Below are positions 10,851-22,870 of a stretch of DNA of 64,000 nt, piece after piece; the first letter of the stretch is position 1; each line of letters begins with the position of its first letter. Under the pieces are notes generated by a model that was not told the origin of the DNA, did not search any database, and saw nothing but the letters and a program-made list of their open reading frames with translations. Position numbers and translations under genes: made by a program. This stretch comes from Saturnia japonica (taxonomy: Eukaryota; Arthropoda; Insecta; Lepidoptera; Saturniidae). The DNA lies in the NCBI GenBank assembly GCA_033032175.1, contig CM065325.1, forward strand, positions 11,064,930 to 11,128,929, given 5' to 3'.

Positions 10851-11870
10851 CTAGTGTAATGTTAGAAAAGAAGATAATAATCAATGTCATTTAATTACGA
10901 GCCCGGTGTACTAAATATATCTTATGAATAGTCGATCTAAACATCATTATTTTTCTTCTACATGGCATTTCATTAACCAATGTACGGATTTTTTTTCAAA
11001 CAAACCATTTTGTAAACAGTGTTAGTAGTGTATTTCTTTTAAATTGCTTGTGTAGATTTGTGTGTGTTGCTTATGATAACATACAAAACGATTTGGAATA
11101 AAAAGTAATTTAAGCGACTTGAAAAAAAATCTAATTGATTTTTTGATGACAAGTCTTAAAACGTGTTAAATTAACATATTTTTATGTTAGAAGTAATAAT
11201 TTTAATTTTAAGTTTTATTCTGGGCCATTCTGATTGTGCATGTGTATATTGTATATTTATATCTAACACCAAGGCGCAGAACTAATAATTATTTTAATCA
11301 CACCATAATCCATGATCCTTGACTTTATCTTGACTTCTCGGTTCAACAGTATGGCTAATGCCATCACAACACGAGATCTGTTAATTAATTTGAGCGCTCT
11401 ACTGCATGACAGACACGGATTAAGAGCCAGCGTAGGGCTTGTATATAGCATAATTTACCAAAATTTACAAGCTAATACATGTAGAGCCTCCTGAAATGAG
11501 GGTCAGTCTAAATAATGTTATGGGGTAAGTATTCGAATCGTCACGATAGCCTAAAACTTACTTTGTTTCGTAGAATTATATTATTTTTTCCCAAAAGTCC
11601 CATATAACCTTAGATTAATTCGATATTATTACTTGAATCGAGTGTTTTGTTAATAATGATCGAGCACTTTTTAAACAATGAATGCCCTGCATAACTTGTT
11701 GGAGTCCTCGAAATATTTCTGACTTTGCCAAAACTGGCCTTTCCAGGTACATACTCAGTAATTCATTTAATAAAATTAATTATAAGATGTCTAACATATC
11801 TGGGTTTTATGAAATTTAGTATAAACTAATTTATTTTCTTAAAACATTGCCAACATAAGTCATGTTGGTC
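10851..11870. other. No gene recognised
   Basis: AT-rich. Overlapping frames near 11263-11494 on both strands have no recognisable content. Confidence 0.5.
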
Positions 11871-11871
11871 G

Positions 11872-12150
11872 AGTGGTTTAGAGTTAGACCGGCGGAATAT
11901 TGATTCGATGTACCAATGAATTTTTCGGAATTCATGTACATTTACTAATTCAAATTGGTAACACTATCGGTTGACGGTGAAGGAAAATATCGTGAGGAAA
12001 CCTGAACGCTTGAGAAATATTCTGAAGTACCACTGTATGTGGAAAAATATAAAGCTGTTGGTTCATCGGTGTTTGAAATTGCCAATACGTGGTAGGCTGG
12101 ACTATGAAAGAGGCCTTTGCCCAGCAATGAGTGACTTACAGGCTGATATT
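11872..12150 (+). mobile_element. SINE, type 2 (tRNA-like head)
   Basis: The copy begins TTGGTCGAGTGGTTTAGAGT (box A-like), with ATTGATTCGATG as a decayed box B. It continues through TTCGGAATTCATGTACATTT, CGGTTGACGGTGAAGGAAAA and TATCGTGAGGAAACCTG. It ends with GGCCTTTGCCCAGCAATGAG and TTATTATTGTT-type repeats. This order is typical of an abundant lepidopteran SINE. It is the only copy of this type in the window. Confidence 0.8.
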
Positions 12151-13194
12151 ATTGTTATTTTATTACTATTCTTGCCAGCATAAGTTTTCTTTGTTTACTT
12201 AATATCCTGTGTACATAAAATAATAGTATGTTTTTTTTTATTAGTATTATTGAAGGAATACGTTTTGAAAATAATGTCTGTCTTGTTCGGTGATGTAGCA
12301 TGGGTGGCGCCCGGGCGTCTTCCAGGTGAAATACATGACCATCTTTTTTTAATGGTTTTTCTACTCACTTCTTTTACATAAAAACCGAGGACCTTTATAC
12401 TTCACAGAATTAAATTCAAATTTTAAAAGTGAAATGAATTATTAATTTGTCTAAAATTGCAAAAGTTAAGGGCAAAACTTTAGTTTGCAACACTTGAAAA
12501 AAGAAATTTAAAATAAATGACATAAATTAAGTTAATAAGTTAGAGCTTTTTATAGCTACCGAAGATATAAGTAACAAGATTTTTTGTCACGTAGTAAATT
12601 GCATCTATTATAAAAATGGACTCATCCTAGTTTTAGCACAGTTATTCTGGGACGGATTTGGGTATATTCATAATAAAATAAAATAATTTTGATATTCACT
12701 GACGTAGTTCTAAAATATATATTTTTTTAAATTCCTAAATTATAAATTTTGGTATGTCTAATGAATTTAAAAGTCAAATAAAACAAAAGTAGTAATCACA
12801 AATATTACTTTTACAATTGTGTAAAAACATGTCAAATTCCGTTTATATTTTCCTGAAGCTTGGTAGGATAAGCAGATAAATTTATTATTTATTTAATATT
12901 TATAAAGTATTTGTATTGATTAATGAACCAATAACTTTTGAAATAGAAATTCCAGAAAAAGTTTTGCGTACATCCTTTTCACTTCTTCTTAAACAGTAAA
13001 ATGAAAATACAATCTTATTTAACTTTGGCTTAAACGGAATCAATATAAATGAACACGTGTGACAAACACTGTTTAAGAGTGTTCTCTTCGAAGAAATTGC
13101 GTTTCAGTCACACTGTTATGTATTGCCGAGTGCGAATTCGAATGATTACTTTTTAATACTCATAAATTTTGCGTGTTCGTGTTCTATGCGATCG
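12151..13194. other. No gene recognised
   Basis: AT-rich. A short GC-rich patch at 12290-12330 (ATGGGTGGCGCCCGGGCG) has a possible splice donor but no supporting exon. Confidence 0.45.
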
Positions 13195-13385
13195 CAGATC
13201 ATTCATTTGATTGGTTTGAAACTTTGTATAGTTGTTGGCACTTGCGTGAAAGAGTCTGACATAGACTACCAGGATTTAATAAGCAGCGCGCGGTTCGCTT
13301 CAACAAATGGGTATATTTCGCATATTTTAACGGTAGTTTGTGGCCTTAAATTAAAGACCTCGTGGAAGAAGTCGCGGGTGCTAGT
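13195..13385 (+). mobile_element. Helitron 3' fragment
   Basis: The body has a GGTTTGAAACTTTGTATAGT ... GACATAGACTACC stretch typical of lepidopteran Helitrons. It ends CGTGGAAGAAGTCGCGGGTG followed by CTAGT. The 5' boundary was not found. Confidence 0.5.
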
Positions 13386-13419
13386 TAGTCTTCAATAAAA
13401 ATTGGTATAATATTTGATT

Positions 13420-13695
13420 ATATGACTCGGTGCTATAACTTTCATACACTAGTGATTTGATCGACATAGGTTCAAACCCTACAATCAGCCTGAGCTTTCT
13501 TTAAAAAAAAAAACATCATAATGAAATTATAGCACGGTGATAGAGTTATTCATAATGCTCACTTGGCTGGCTAACACTATCAAGTTTAAAGTATGTCGCC
13601 AAGCAAGTATCTTTAGGTATGTTCCAGCAGCTGCGATTGAGAACCAGTCCCCCTCTAGGCTTAGGCGTCATCGTTACTTAACATAGTGTGAGATT
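13420..13695 (+). mobile_element. tRNA-derived SINE, type 1, diverged
   Basis: Box B-like GGTTCAAACCC is clear, while box A has decayed. The body matches the family (CCAGCAGCTGCGATTGAGAACC, of which GCAGCTG and GAGAACCAG align to the other copies), ending near AGTGTGAGATTGTGG. Confidence 0.7.
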
Positions 13696-14061
13696 GTGGT
13701 GATTTGACATATAACACATATAAAAGATACATAAAATATAAACATTTACTGTTTAAGTAAACCATATTAAAATGATGTCTTATGATAACGTTTTCATAGT
13801 TCTTTTAGCATTTGTAAATTATTTGCAAATAGGTTATTTTTTGAGTCGAAAAGTGACAACTTTTTCGATATATTATCGATAGATATTTTATTCCATGTAG
13901 TAAATAAATTAGTATAATCATTGTACTTAAAATAATTATAGTTGTGTACAATTTCTCTGCCTTGTAAATACTATGGAAAAACTTAAGTCCAAAACTCTTT
14001 TTTTAAATCCATATTGCATTTCTTCTATTAAATTATACTATATATGTATGAAATTATCTTA
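13696..14061. other. No gene recognised
   Basis: AT-rich spacer between two SINEs. Confidence 0.5.
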
Positions 14062-14340
14062 TCGTAACATATACCATCACGCCTACATCCCCGAAGTGTT
14101 AGGCAGAGGTGTACTTAATGTACACTCACAGTTCGTCGGGTATGTTTTTTAGGTCCCATGTAATAGGGAGCGAACCTATTGCCATTAACCGGGCACAAAG
14201 CCAAACTTCGAGCTGCTACTGAGAATTTTATAGAAAAACCTAATAACTCTTTGCTTGGCATGGGAATTGAACACAGGACCTCGACCATATAGTCTATATA
14301 GTTATATAGGCGCGCATACGACTACTAAGCTAATGATGAT
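14062..14340 (-). mobile_element. tRNA-derived SINE, type 3
   Basis: On the minus strand the head lies near 14335 and box B reads GTGTTCAATTCCC. The body includes GGTTCGCTCCC and GTGTACATTAAG. The plus strand shows ACCATCACGCCTACATCCCC, GAAGTGTTAGGCAGAGGTGT and AAGCCAAACTTCGAGCTGCT. A second copy in the same orientation lies at 31632-31870. Confidence 0.75.
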
Positions 14341-15694
14341 CGTTATATATATTAAAATATAATTAAAAAGTATTGATATGAATCAAAATTCACTACAAAC
14401 TGAATGTACTGCTTTTGTTCGTTCGTAAAAACTTGTGCAAGGGTTTAACGCGGAAACACCACTATCTCGCCTCTTTTAATGCCACATAACATTAGTGCTC
14501 ATAGTGTTTAATATTCGGTCCCAAAGGCAACACTCACTGGTACTCGTGTAGTACAGGAGTAGCCACCTATTACGACTATCCTCAGTATTAGCAGAGTAGT
14601 ACGCTTTATTTGAAGTTGGTTACACATAGCCATAAGCTATAGTGAGCACTGAATATTAAAAGGACTATATATTATCAGTTTGCTATTCCATTTCATTAAA
14701 AAAACACCATAACATTGGTGAAATCAAACATCGGTCTACAAGGCGGTCTCTCGTGCGATGAATGTTTTACAGAATGCTACGAGTACCAGCAAAGCTTATG
14801 TGGCGTTTCTAACAATACAGTAGGTAGTATGGGACTCATAGTATGTTTTGATTCCGCCATCTGACTCACCGGAGCTGAAAGCAAAACCTCTAATTTATAA
14901 TCGCACTTGTTATATATAATGTAAATTGTTTATACGACTTTATAATGCATTCCAAACATAAATGATACTCAATGGCATATTACAGTGAGTTAATTTTAGC
15001 TATCGTTATTGCTCGAACTCGAAAATCGAATGACAGGTGTTTCACAATATTTATAATATTTACATATTTATTTTAGTCATTTAGTTTGAATAGCACTTAC
15101 AGTGAGATTACAGTCTCTCGATTTAGTATGTCTTTTGGCAAAAGGCTCTAACGTTATCCATTGTTCTCTCTCGGGTTACTTTTCATAAATTGGAGCCTGG
15201 GCTTGCTGTTTCGTTTAGTTCATCGACAAAGGAATTCCTTTGTCATTTTCCTCTGCTTCGTATAATGCCTCTAATATATGAATCAGTTAGAATCTTACTG
15301 TATTCATCTAATTTGTATCTTAACCTGATCTTTCTATCACCATTTTCTAACTAAAAGTCTAGTCAATACATCCGTCAATTGCACGTAATACGGGTGAATT
15401 TGAAATATGTATATTAATTGTAATGTGAAATAAAATATTATAAAATAAACAATAGACGTTGTTTTAATAAAAAAGCAGCGACAAACCTAATTAATAAAGA
15501 CGTTAGTAAACGTTGTTGATAAACAGATATAAAGCGGCTTTGGATATAATCCTAATTAACACGCAAGTGGTGTAGTACTAATAAATAATCAATTTTATTT
15601 TAGGTTTAATATGGACGTTTTTATATTTAATATTTTTAAAGTTTTTAATCGTGGCATCACCGATGTTATTTATTATCTATATTTAATACAATAT
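14341..15694. other. No gene recognised
   Basis: No protein-like frame. A GC-richer patch near 14720-14890 has no shared repeat or motif. Confidence 0.5.
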
Positions 15695-15830
15695 GATAAT
15701 GCTCAAAAGTTTGTTTGTTTGAACGCGCTTATCTCAGAAACTACCAGTCAGATAGGAAAAATTATTCTTAAATTTATAGCCTGTTTATAGAGAAAGGTTA
15801 TAGGTTATAAAACTTCACGCTACGACACTA
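15695..15830 (+). mobile_element. Helitron internal fragment
   Basis: The string TTTGTTTGAACGCGCTTATC, then TCAGAAACTACCAGTC and a TTATAGCCTGTTTATAGAGA segment, follows the usual order inside lepidopteran non-autonomous Helitrons. Ends were not found. Confidence 0.5.
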
Positions 15831-18429
15831 AGAAGTGGAACAGTATCCCTGAATGTCAAGAAATCTGGCAAGCTGTAGGCAAGTATGGCAGGTAAGAACA
15901 ACAATAGGCTACACGGGTACATTGGCGGCGCGGTGGAGCGAGCTGTGAAGAGTTGGTTGAATAAATTTAACACGCTTGAAACCATGGGGCGCAACTAGTG
16001 TAAATATAAATATTTTTTTATTTTTCATAGGGAATAGTATACCTACCAGATTGTATTAAGTTATTAGATTACGCCTATAAGTAAATTGGTAAAATCAGTT
16101 CATTCGAATAACGTTCGGGATACAAACTCACAGTTCGTATTATGAAAAAGTATCATAAATTTTTTGTAATTAATTAAAGCCTCAAATACAACTAACTAAG
16201 CTCTAGACTCTTTTGTTAAGCACGTGTTGTCACATTTCAAATATTGTACAATTAAAACAAAACCCTCAATGTATATACAATTGTAATAACTGGATTACGT
16301 TCACTGAATCCGGCCCACACCGCTGACAGGTTTGCAACACTGTTGCGCTCGCGCAATTGTTTTATTGGTTTTTTGCACGGCCAACTGTGCGATCCGGTCC
16401 GATAAACTCCCGCTGTGTTGCATTGGCCCATTGACCGACATCATTTGTGTGTTGATACAGACCATTTTTTATTTTTCGTCTTCCTTTTTATCTTAATATG
16501 TGAAGTAGATATTAAAGGTTTTGTGGAATTTATATTGGTATTTTGATTGTCGTATTTTTCTTGGTCGTAATTATGATTAACACTCTTTGAAATACACATC
16601 CAGAGTTATATTATAAAGCATGCTTTTATCTTGAAATGCCTATAAAATTAGTAAGTTATGCTGAAAGCCAAACTTGGAAATTCTTACTTATACTTCAACC
16701 TAAAAATAAGACTTTAATGTAGTAAATATAGATATAGTAAGTAGTTACTGGTGTTGTACAGTACATTGTAAATAATTACTTTTACTTCTTTTTTTTGCAA
16801 AAAGCACTTGCCAGTGTCAATTAATGTTTTTAAGCCTTTGTGGTATTTTCTAATATTCAAAGTGGTGTCTGATAAGAAGGCGGCTTTCTTGTCAGAACTA
16901 TCTAGGCAGTCTTTGTGACATCCTAAAATGTATGTTTACAGTTTACATTTACAGTCCACTTCACGTATACACAATACTAAACTTTAACACGTAAAATACT
17001 ACCAATAGTATGGGGCCAAAGAATCTATAATGAGAGTGAGTTTTTACGATGCTCGCCTCACATTGTAAAAGGGTATCCTAGACTATGAAGTTACTTGTTA
17101 AACCTCTTTATTTATTGTGATGAAGATAGTCACATGACCTCAAGTGTGAATATTCAAAGAAGTATAATTTCTAACACGCGTACATACACATAAGTACACG
17201 TAACTACTTTTTTTTTAATGACTGATAAATAATTTCGTTTCGTGGTTAATAAATTTTATTTACTTTAATTAATTTAATTTAATAATTTTAATTTAATTTA
17301 CTGTTTAATTTTATATTTTACCTTTGTATTTTTAAATTAAAACATAATGAAGTAACAGAAATTTCATTAGAGATTAATCGCCTATGTAATATTGTACTTA
17401 TAGATATTTATTATACTAATATAAGATCAACCTGTCTAAAATAGTGTATTTTTATTAGACCAATTCAATGTCGGTTGAGTGTAGCAACTAAATGCGACCG
17501 AGTAAACTCGGACAAAAAATGTGTTTGTTGTCCACACTCACACATGTAAAGCTAGTGTAGTTTAACGAAATAGCAAAGATGTAGCTATGCTAGATGAGCA
17601 TTAGACCAACTTTTGTAATACTATTTAACGATTATTTTTGACTAGTGGTACCTCCCGGTTTCACTCGTGTTAAGTTTATTCGATCAAATCATTGCTCCGC
17701 GCGCGCCACCTACACACCCGTCCTCTTAATACGTACGTATTTCACAATAGTAAAGCGATAGGCAGAAATCGCTAAAAATATTTCCTTCGAAATGGTAAAA
17801 TCAGATTGTGTTACAAAATATAGGTGTTACTTAAGATGAATTTGCGAATTCTGCTATCCGCTTGCTATTGCGAAATACATAATAGGGAAGCCGGTGTAGT
17901 CTATCATTATTCTCACTTCTCGTTATATTGTCTACCTCTTGTCAGATTGCATGATGTTCATAATCACTTGACATTGGCAAAATCGCTTACATAGGCAGAA
18001 AGCCAAAATAAAAAAAAATCCGGGTTATAGCGTCAAGATGAGTAACCTTTTTCAAGATTATAGTGGTTTCAGAGACTGACGCGTTAAAAAAAAACAAACA
18101 GATTAAGTGGTGTTATGTAATTAATGACATTTGTTCGTGTCTTTTACATATGTATAATATTATTTGAACTTGCATTTTTCCAATGTTTTTATTTTTTATA
18201 TATCTACTACCCGTGCGCGATAAGTTGAGAACCGCCTGGAATGCAACTCTCCGTCCGCTACCTCTGTAACTTCCCCTCAAGCTCCCGTGTTGTACTGTAG
18301 GCAACGACATTTTTTTTAACATTCGTCACGCAACTACGACGCGCTCCGATTTTATAATCTTATTTGATACTGTTTCATTAATAGTTATTAGAGTTACCGC
18401 TATATTTTATTGTTATTTTTTGTGTTAAG
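15831..18429. other. Mostly AT-rich; a GC-richer block at 16290-16480
   Basis: No coding frame is supported. The block at 16290-16480 (TTGCGCTCGCGCAATTG, GCGATCCGGTCCGATAAACT) stands out in composition and could be regulatory or a non-coding exon. A weak retroposon tail lies at 18068-18098. Confidence 0.4.
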
Positions 18430-18720
18430 TTTATTGTTATAATGAACGGTAAAACTTTACATAGTGGAAAGAGAAATCTGTTGAAAGAGAAAAGTGTTGG
18501 ACTTTTTTGAAAACGAAAAACGAAACAAACAGTTGTGTTTACCTGTTGATCAGGCAGTAAAAAGAACCTGTATGGCAACGGGAGTTTCGAAAGCAGAAAA
18601 AAAATAGCAGAAACGAAGTCGCCGGTGGAAACTTGTTGTGATATTTTTTGTGCACAGTACAACCATGCGTCGGTGGTGTCACCGCCCCCAGGTGTCAACT
18701 TTTTGCGCACGGATAGTATT
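18430..18720 (+). pseudogene. Transposon HTH-protein N-terminus, frameshifted
   Basis: From the ATG at 18441 the reading MNGKTLHSGKRNLLKEKSVG is followed, after a frameshift near 18500, by FFENEKRNKQLCLPVDQAVK and RTCMATGVSKAEKK, then a stop. The order (LNSGQR-like head, FxxEK, AVxRTxxATGVS) is the N-terminal helix-turn-helix region of a widespread insect transposase-like ORF in the IS630-Tc1-mariner sphere, which is an assignment by recall of the pattern. The rest of the protein is absent, so this is a truncated, dead copy. It is followed by a GC-rich end (GTGGTGTCACCGCCCCCAGG). Confidence 0.55.
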
Positions 18721-18899
18721 AATTTAATCTAAACAATTACTTTTAACTTACACGTGTTGTGATTGACTATAATTAGTAACTTAATTGAATAATACTTTTA
18801 CTTTGAATTGTCCATAACAGACTATACGTCAAAGAGAGTGACATCAGGATATAATTATTTATTGACTTATTGTTGTCAATTCTTAATAAATGAATAAGT

Positions 18900-19140
18900 T
18901 GGTTTCGCGCCCATAAATGGGCTTAGGTACGGGTGACGAACCCAGGCAAGTACCTATGTCGCCTACGCTCATGTTGCACAGGCACAGAGATGGAAGCGTA
19001 TCGTGTATTCGTGTACCCTTCATAAATAGTTCCTATTCTAGGCCACGGAGAACTGCGCGGCGGTGCGGCGCGGAAGGCGAGGCGGCAATACATGCGGCAC
19101 AGTTTACATACCACGGACAGTAGCGATTACCGCCGCGACT
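18900..19140. other. GC-rich island, possible non-coding exon or promoter
   Basis: This 240-bp patch is much richer in GC and CpG than its surroundings (GCGCGGCGGTGCGGCGCGGA). Frames of 63-68 codons occur on both strands without recognisable content. A possible splice donor GGCAAGTAC lies at 18945. It resembles 5' untranslated or promoter DNA of an insect gene, but nothing links it to a transcript. Confidence 0.3.
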
Positions 19141-19399
19141 TACCTATAGCATAGACCGAGAGCGAAATGTCATTATCAAAATTATCTCGATATTGCTTGG
19201 AGAGTAGTAGTTTTTTGAATCGCCAAATTATAAAACAGTTTGTTGGCGAAGAACAAATGCACTCAATAAAGCTATCTTACATTTAATATATATTACATAA
19301 CCTTTAATAATATTTATAACCTACATCTAACTTTAAATAACAATATTCAATATTTAAGTACTTATTAAGTTTATAAACTAAATACATATATCTATATAC

Positions 19400-20057
19400 A
19401 GTGTAAACTCTTTATAACGAAACTCAAGGTACTGAGCATTTTTTGTCGTTATAGAGAGTTATCGTTATATGGAGTGAACAAAAAAAACAACCAAATTAAC
19501 AAAAAAAATTAATATGTATGTCTTAGATAATAAATGCTCATAAATTATTGTTTACACATATAGTCTGATAACTTTGTCTGACGTTTTTTGCTATGCCAGT
19601 ACTTGTTTTGTATTATTTTATGTATGCACGTATCACACAAATTTTTTCGTCAACACTAATCGCTTTCCGTTTACTGGCCATGTTAACAGTTTGAAAGTAG
19701 GTTTACGACTGATAATACGATAGGTACCCAGTATGCTTGGTCGAAGACCATCACTTCCGAGAAAACAATGCGTCATACTGCACGTGTTCAAGGCAATTAA
19801 GGATAACAAAAGCTAAACCGACCTTGGATGTTTCGGAGCTTCAAAGTCTTGTGTTACCTGATAATAAACAATAATACCGATAATAAATATTTACTGTCTA
19901 AAAATATGAACACATTTCTTCGTAATAAAGAATGACGTATCTCTATAAAGAGTGTTTCAATATGTGGGTTTTAACGCAAACCAACCAAGTTGGGCTCACT
20001 TCAACGTTATAGGGAGTTTATCGTTATAAAGGATAACGTTATAAAGAGTTTACACTG
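19400..20057 (-). mobile_element. Non-autonomous pogo/Tigger-type DNA transposon
   Basis: Perfect 21-bp terminal inverted repeats (starting CAGTGTAAACTCTTTATAAC at 19400-19420, reverse-complemented at 20037-20057) are flanked by TA on both sides (19398-19399 and 20058-20059), the target duplication of Tc1/mariner/pogo elements. Inner repeats (GTTATAGAGAGTTATCGTTA at the left, GTTATAGGGAGTTTATCGTT at the right) are probable extra transposase sites. A relic of a CENP-B/pogo DNA-binding start on the minus strand (19681) gives the family and orientation. At 658 bp it is a deletion derivative that cannot move by itself. Confidence 0.9.
19613..19681 (-). pseudogene. Pogo-type transposase start, truncated
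   Basis: Reading from the ATG at 19681, MASKRKAISVDEKICVIRAY is followed by IK and a stop. It matches the first helix of a CENP-B/pogo helix-turn-helix domain (KRKxLSxxEKxxVIRAxE). After a frameshift, TSTGIAKNV and nearby residues continue the domain weakly to about 19540. The catalytic domain is absent. It lies inside the element at 19400-20057. Confidence 0.7.
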
Positions 20058-20149
20058 TATATACTACATTGAAAGTAAAAGAAACTAAATAACAAGGTTT
20101 GGCTCCAAAATAACATTACTACACTTAATATTTATTCCAAAATAGTGTC

Positions 20150-21425
20150 TAGCATGATGGTCTTTAATTAATTTTTTAAATTCGTCAATCTCTTTATTAC
20201 ATTATTTATTATTATTATTTGGTAAGACACTAGCAGCTAATTAGCTGATGCGTGCGTATCAAATAGCCTGGAGATATCTTCCTTGTCCAATCTGCTCTTA
20301 AAGGAAGTTATGGTAGGAGCCATCACGACTTTATCTGGAAGTTTGTTCCATGCTGTGACCACTCTGTTAGGCAAGAAATGCTTCATTGGGTTTCTTTTTG
20401 CTGGGAATTCCCAAAGTTTCAAGGGATGACCTCGTAGGTGTTTATTTTCATTTGACTTAAACATATCTTTAAGGCTGGGCACATCGTAATAATTAGTGAG
20501 GATTTTATATGTTTCGATTAACCTGCCTCTTTGTCTACGCTGTTCTAGTGTGGTAAGGCCAAGGTTTATGAGGCGCTGTTCATAGGGTAAGTTACGCATT
20601 GCATACACCATCTTAGTAGCCCTTCCCTGTACATTATCAATGAGCTTAATGTCTTTTTTGAAGTAGGGTTCCCAGATAATATAAGCATGTTCAAGAAGTG
20701 GTCTTATATAGGTCTTGTATAACTTTATAAAAAAGTTTTAGCTGTTAGGAATTTAAATGCCTTGCGAATGATATAAAGGATCGAATTAGTTTTCTTCACA
20801 ACCCCAAGCACATGAGTTCCCCATTTAAGATCTTTGGATACTGTAACTCCCAAGTCCCTTTGTGTTTCAACTGCGGTTAATTGCTCACCACTAAGATAGT
20901 ATACCTACCACTTAATAGTATACCACTTATTCACATTTAAAGTTAGAAGCCAGTCATGAGTCCACTTAAAAATCACATTAAGGTCATTCTGTATAGCTTG
21001 CCAGTTGCTTCGAGGGTTAGCAAAAAATTTGGTATCATCAGCAAAAAGCGAAAAAGGTAGTTGCAGAGAATTTTTCAAGTCTGAGAGGTACAAGATAAAG
21101 AGCAATGGACCAAGCACCGAACCTTGAGGAACGCCACTAAGGACACTTCGCGGATCGGACATGACTTCGCCAATGCGCACCCGAAAAGTTCTACCAGAAA
21201 GGAAGTCGCATATCCAGGCTAAAATGCTCCCACGTATGCTAAGGTGTTCCAATTTGTGTATGAGGCGTTTCAGAGGAACACGGTCGAATGCCTTCTCATA
21301 ATCCAAGTAAACGATATCTGTTGGCTGTCCATTACTATGGTTCCGTGTCCACTCGTTTAAGCAATTTAGTAAATTGGTTGTAACATATCGTTTTGGGATG
21401 CAACCATGCTGCTCATCCAGGGTTA
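20150..21425 (-). pseudogene. 5'-truncated LINE with reverse-transcriptase domain (CR1/L2-like)
   Basis: The minus strand encodes the second half of a non-LTR retrotransposon polymerase: DEQHGCIPKRYVTTNLLNCL, then VYLDYEKAFDRVPLKRLIHK (palm motif A with catalytic D), SGVPQGSVLGPLLFILYLSD (motif B) and LFADDTKFFA (motif C, FADD). After a small rearrangement near 20905, which turns the usual NxxKC into a short duplication, and a frameshift, the C-terminus continues with MVYAMRNLPYEQRLINLGLT and VTAWNKLPDKVV to the stop at 20237. TAA-type repeats at 20195-20220 form the 3' end. The break near 21425 is a typical 5' truncation. It is defective. Clade is inferred from the FADD motif and the YxxRLxxLGLxTLExRRxRGDLI-like tail. 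Confidence 0.85.
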
Positions 21426-21499
21426 TATTTATGAAGAGGATGACCAGACTTCCAAATAGCTGGCCTAGCTAAAATTTCAGTATTCATTATTTAATTTCG

Positions 21500-21960
21500 T
21501 GGCGATATAAACGTAACTAAACTGGTTTGGCTTGTGTACTATTCGCCGCGTCTACCGCTCGACACCGTGGCATACGCCGCCGTACTGTTTCATACAATAT
21601 TGTTTCTATCACCCACCGCCGGCTGAGTGCCCTAAGCGCTCGCCCCCAAGTTCGGTGAAGCTGTAAAAGCCGCAGCGGCTCTGTTTTTGGATAGGGCCCC
21701 TAAGGCTAACAGTGTAGACAGTTAAAAAAAAAAAAAAATCACCCGCTGCGTTGCTCGTCGATCGTGCGATTCTCTCGGAAATATCGCCGGTCGCCTCCCG
21801 ATCGCCGGTACACGTGGCATGGTAGTACATTTCTATACATTCGTTTTAGTCGCTAGATGATTCGCCATTCGCACCGCGCGAATATTCGTTGCAGCGAATT
21901 TCCCGTGGCCAAACAGTGAGGTAGTGGATCGTTAGGTCACGAAGAGTTCCGAGGTGGGGC
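21500..21960. other. GC-richer island split by a repeat B insertion
   Basis: Sequence on both sides of the repeat (CTATTCGCCGCGTCTACCGC on the left; CGTTGCTCGTCGATCGTGCG, then GAATATTCGTTGCAGCGAAT on the right) is GC- and CpG-rich, unlike the neighbourhood. No frame has recognisable content. A promoter or untranslated exon is possible but unproven. Confidence 0.3.
21621..21738 (+). mobile_element. Repeat B, copy 2, with poly(A) tail
   Basis: It reads GGCTGAGTGCCCTAAGCGCT, CGCCCCCAAG, GGTGAAGCTGTAAAAGCC and GGATAGGGCCCCTAAGGCTA, and ends in a 15-base A run. The flanks ATCACCCACCGC (21608-21619) and ATCACCCGCTGC (21738-21749) match at 10 of 12 positions, a probable target duplication. Together with the poly(A) this points to retroposition. 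Confidence 0.7.
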
Positions 21961-22585
21961 CACGCTTACTAGAGCTACGTATTTATGCGTGATAAACTCG
22001 CACAATCCGATTACAAGTATAAGAGTGACACTCCTGGGTGTTAGAGATATTAAGATATACAACCCATTGTCTGCTGCCATGATATGAAAAATCTAAAGGA
22101 AAATCTCGAGTATAGAGTTATTTTGAAAATGTATTTTTTTTAATATAGGGACACAATAAGAGTGACATAATTGACCACCAGATCAGTTGATTGATCAACT
22201 TTTACCAGAAATTTAGTCCGTGGTATAGGTAAGTTTCAAATAGTAATACTAAAAGTTCCAAAGGCTTCGTTTTTTAGTTTGAAATTAGATATTTATTTAT
22301 ATTTTGTAAATTTTCTGTAAATAAGGTTATTCCAATTGCAGACATAGCGAAAACTTTAATTTTACCTTTCTTATTTGACCTTTGGGACCTCAGGATATTG
22401 AAAATCGCAAAGAAACGCAAACATATTAGATTACTATTATTTTATGTTTGTATCGTGTATGTATACTGTATTGTGTATGTATGTATGTTTACTGTGGGAT
22501 TTAGAAGACATTTCCGTTAAAAAATACTATGTCAGGCATTTGGTAACTTGGTTTATTTAAAAACGGTACTGGATGGTGTGAAATC
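21961..22585. other. No gene recognised
   Basis: AT-rich spacer. No supported feature apart from short TATG repeats near 22450-22490. Confidence 0.5.
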
Positions 22586-22650
22586 GGCTGAGTGCCTTAA
22601 GCGCTCGCCCCCAAGCCACGATAAAGCTGTAAAAGCCATCAGAGGCTCTA
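22586..22650 (+). repeat. Repeat B, copy 3
   Basis: GGCTGAGTGCCTTAAGCGCT and GATAAAGCTGTAAAAGCC match the family. The part after GAGGCTCT is replaced directly by repeat D. Confidence 0.65.
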
Positions 22651-22870
22651 CACAACAATTGTATCCGACTGGATCGCGACTACCATACACCAGGGTTAAT
22701 ACCCGCCATAGTGGCAAGATAAGGTGTGTCGTACTCCGGGATCAACCGGTGTATATCTAGTAATCAAGAGGTTAGGGAGCTGTAACCGATTGGGTATACG
22801 ACGACCACTATATCCGTTAAAGTGACTCTCTTTTGGCAAGTCGCGTTTTGGGATGCACTAGTGAATATTC
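22651..22870 (+). repeat. Repeat D, tandem pair, diverged copy
   Basis: It carries two diverged units with GGATCGCGACTACCATACAC, CGGGATCAACCGGTGTATAT, TAATCAAGAGG and AAAGTGACTCTCTTTTGGCA. Related loci are 28440, 39895 and 51972, with a single minus-strand fragment near 10150. Confidence 0.6.

Noticed and set aside
12273..12330. Possible exon MSVLFGDVAWVAPGRLPG before a GTGAAA donor
   Set aside because: Isolated, no acceptor-side partner and no recognised domain.
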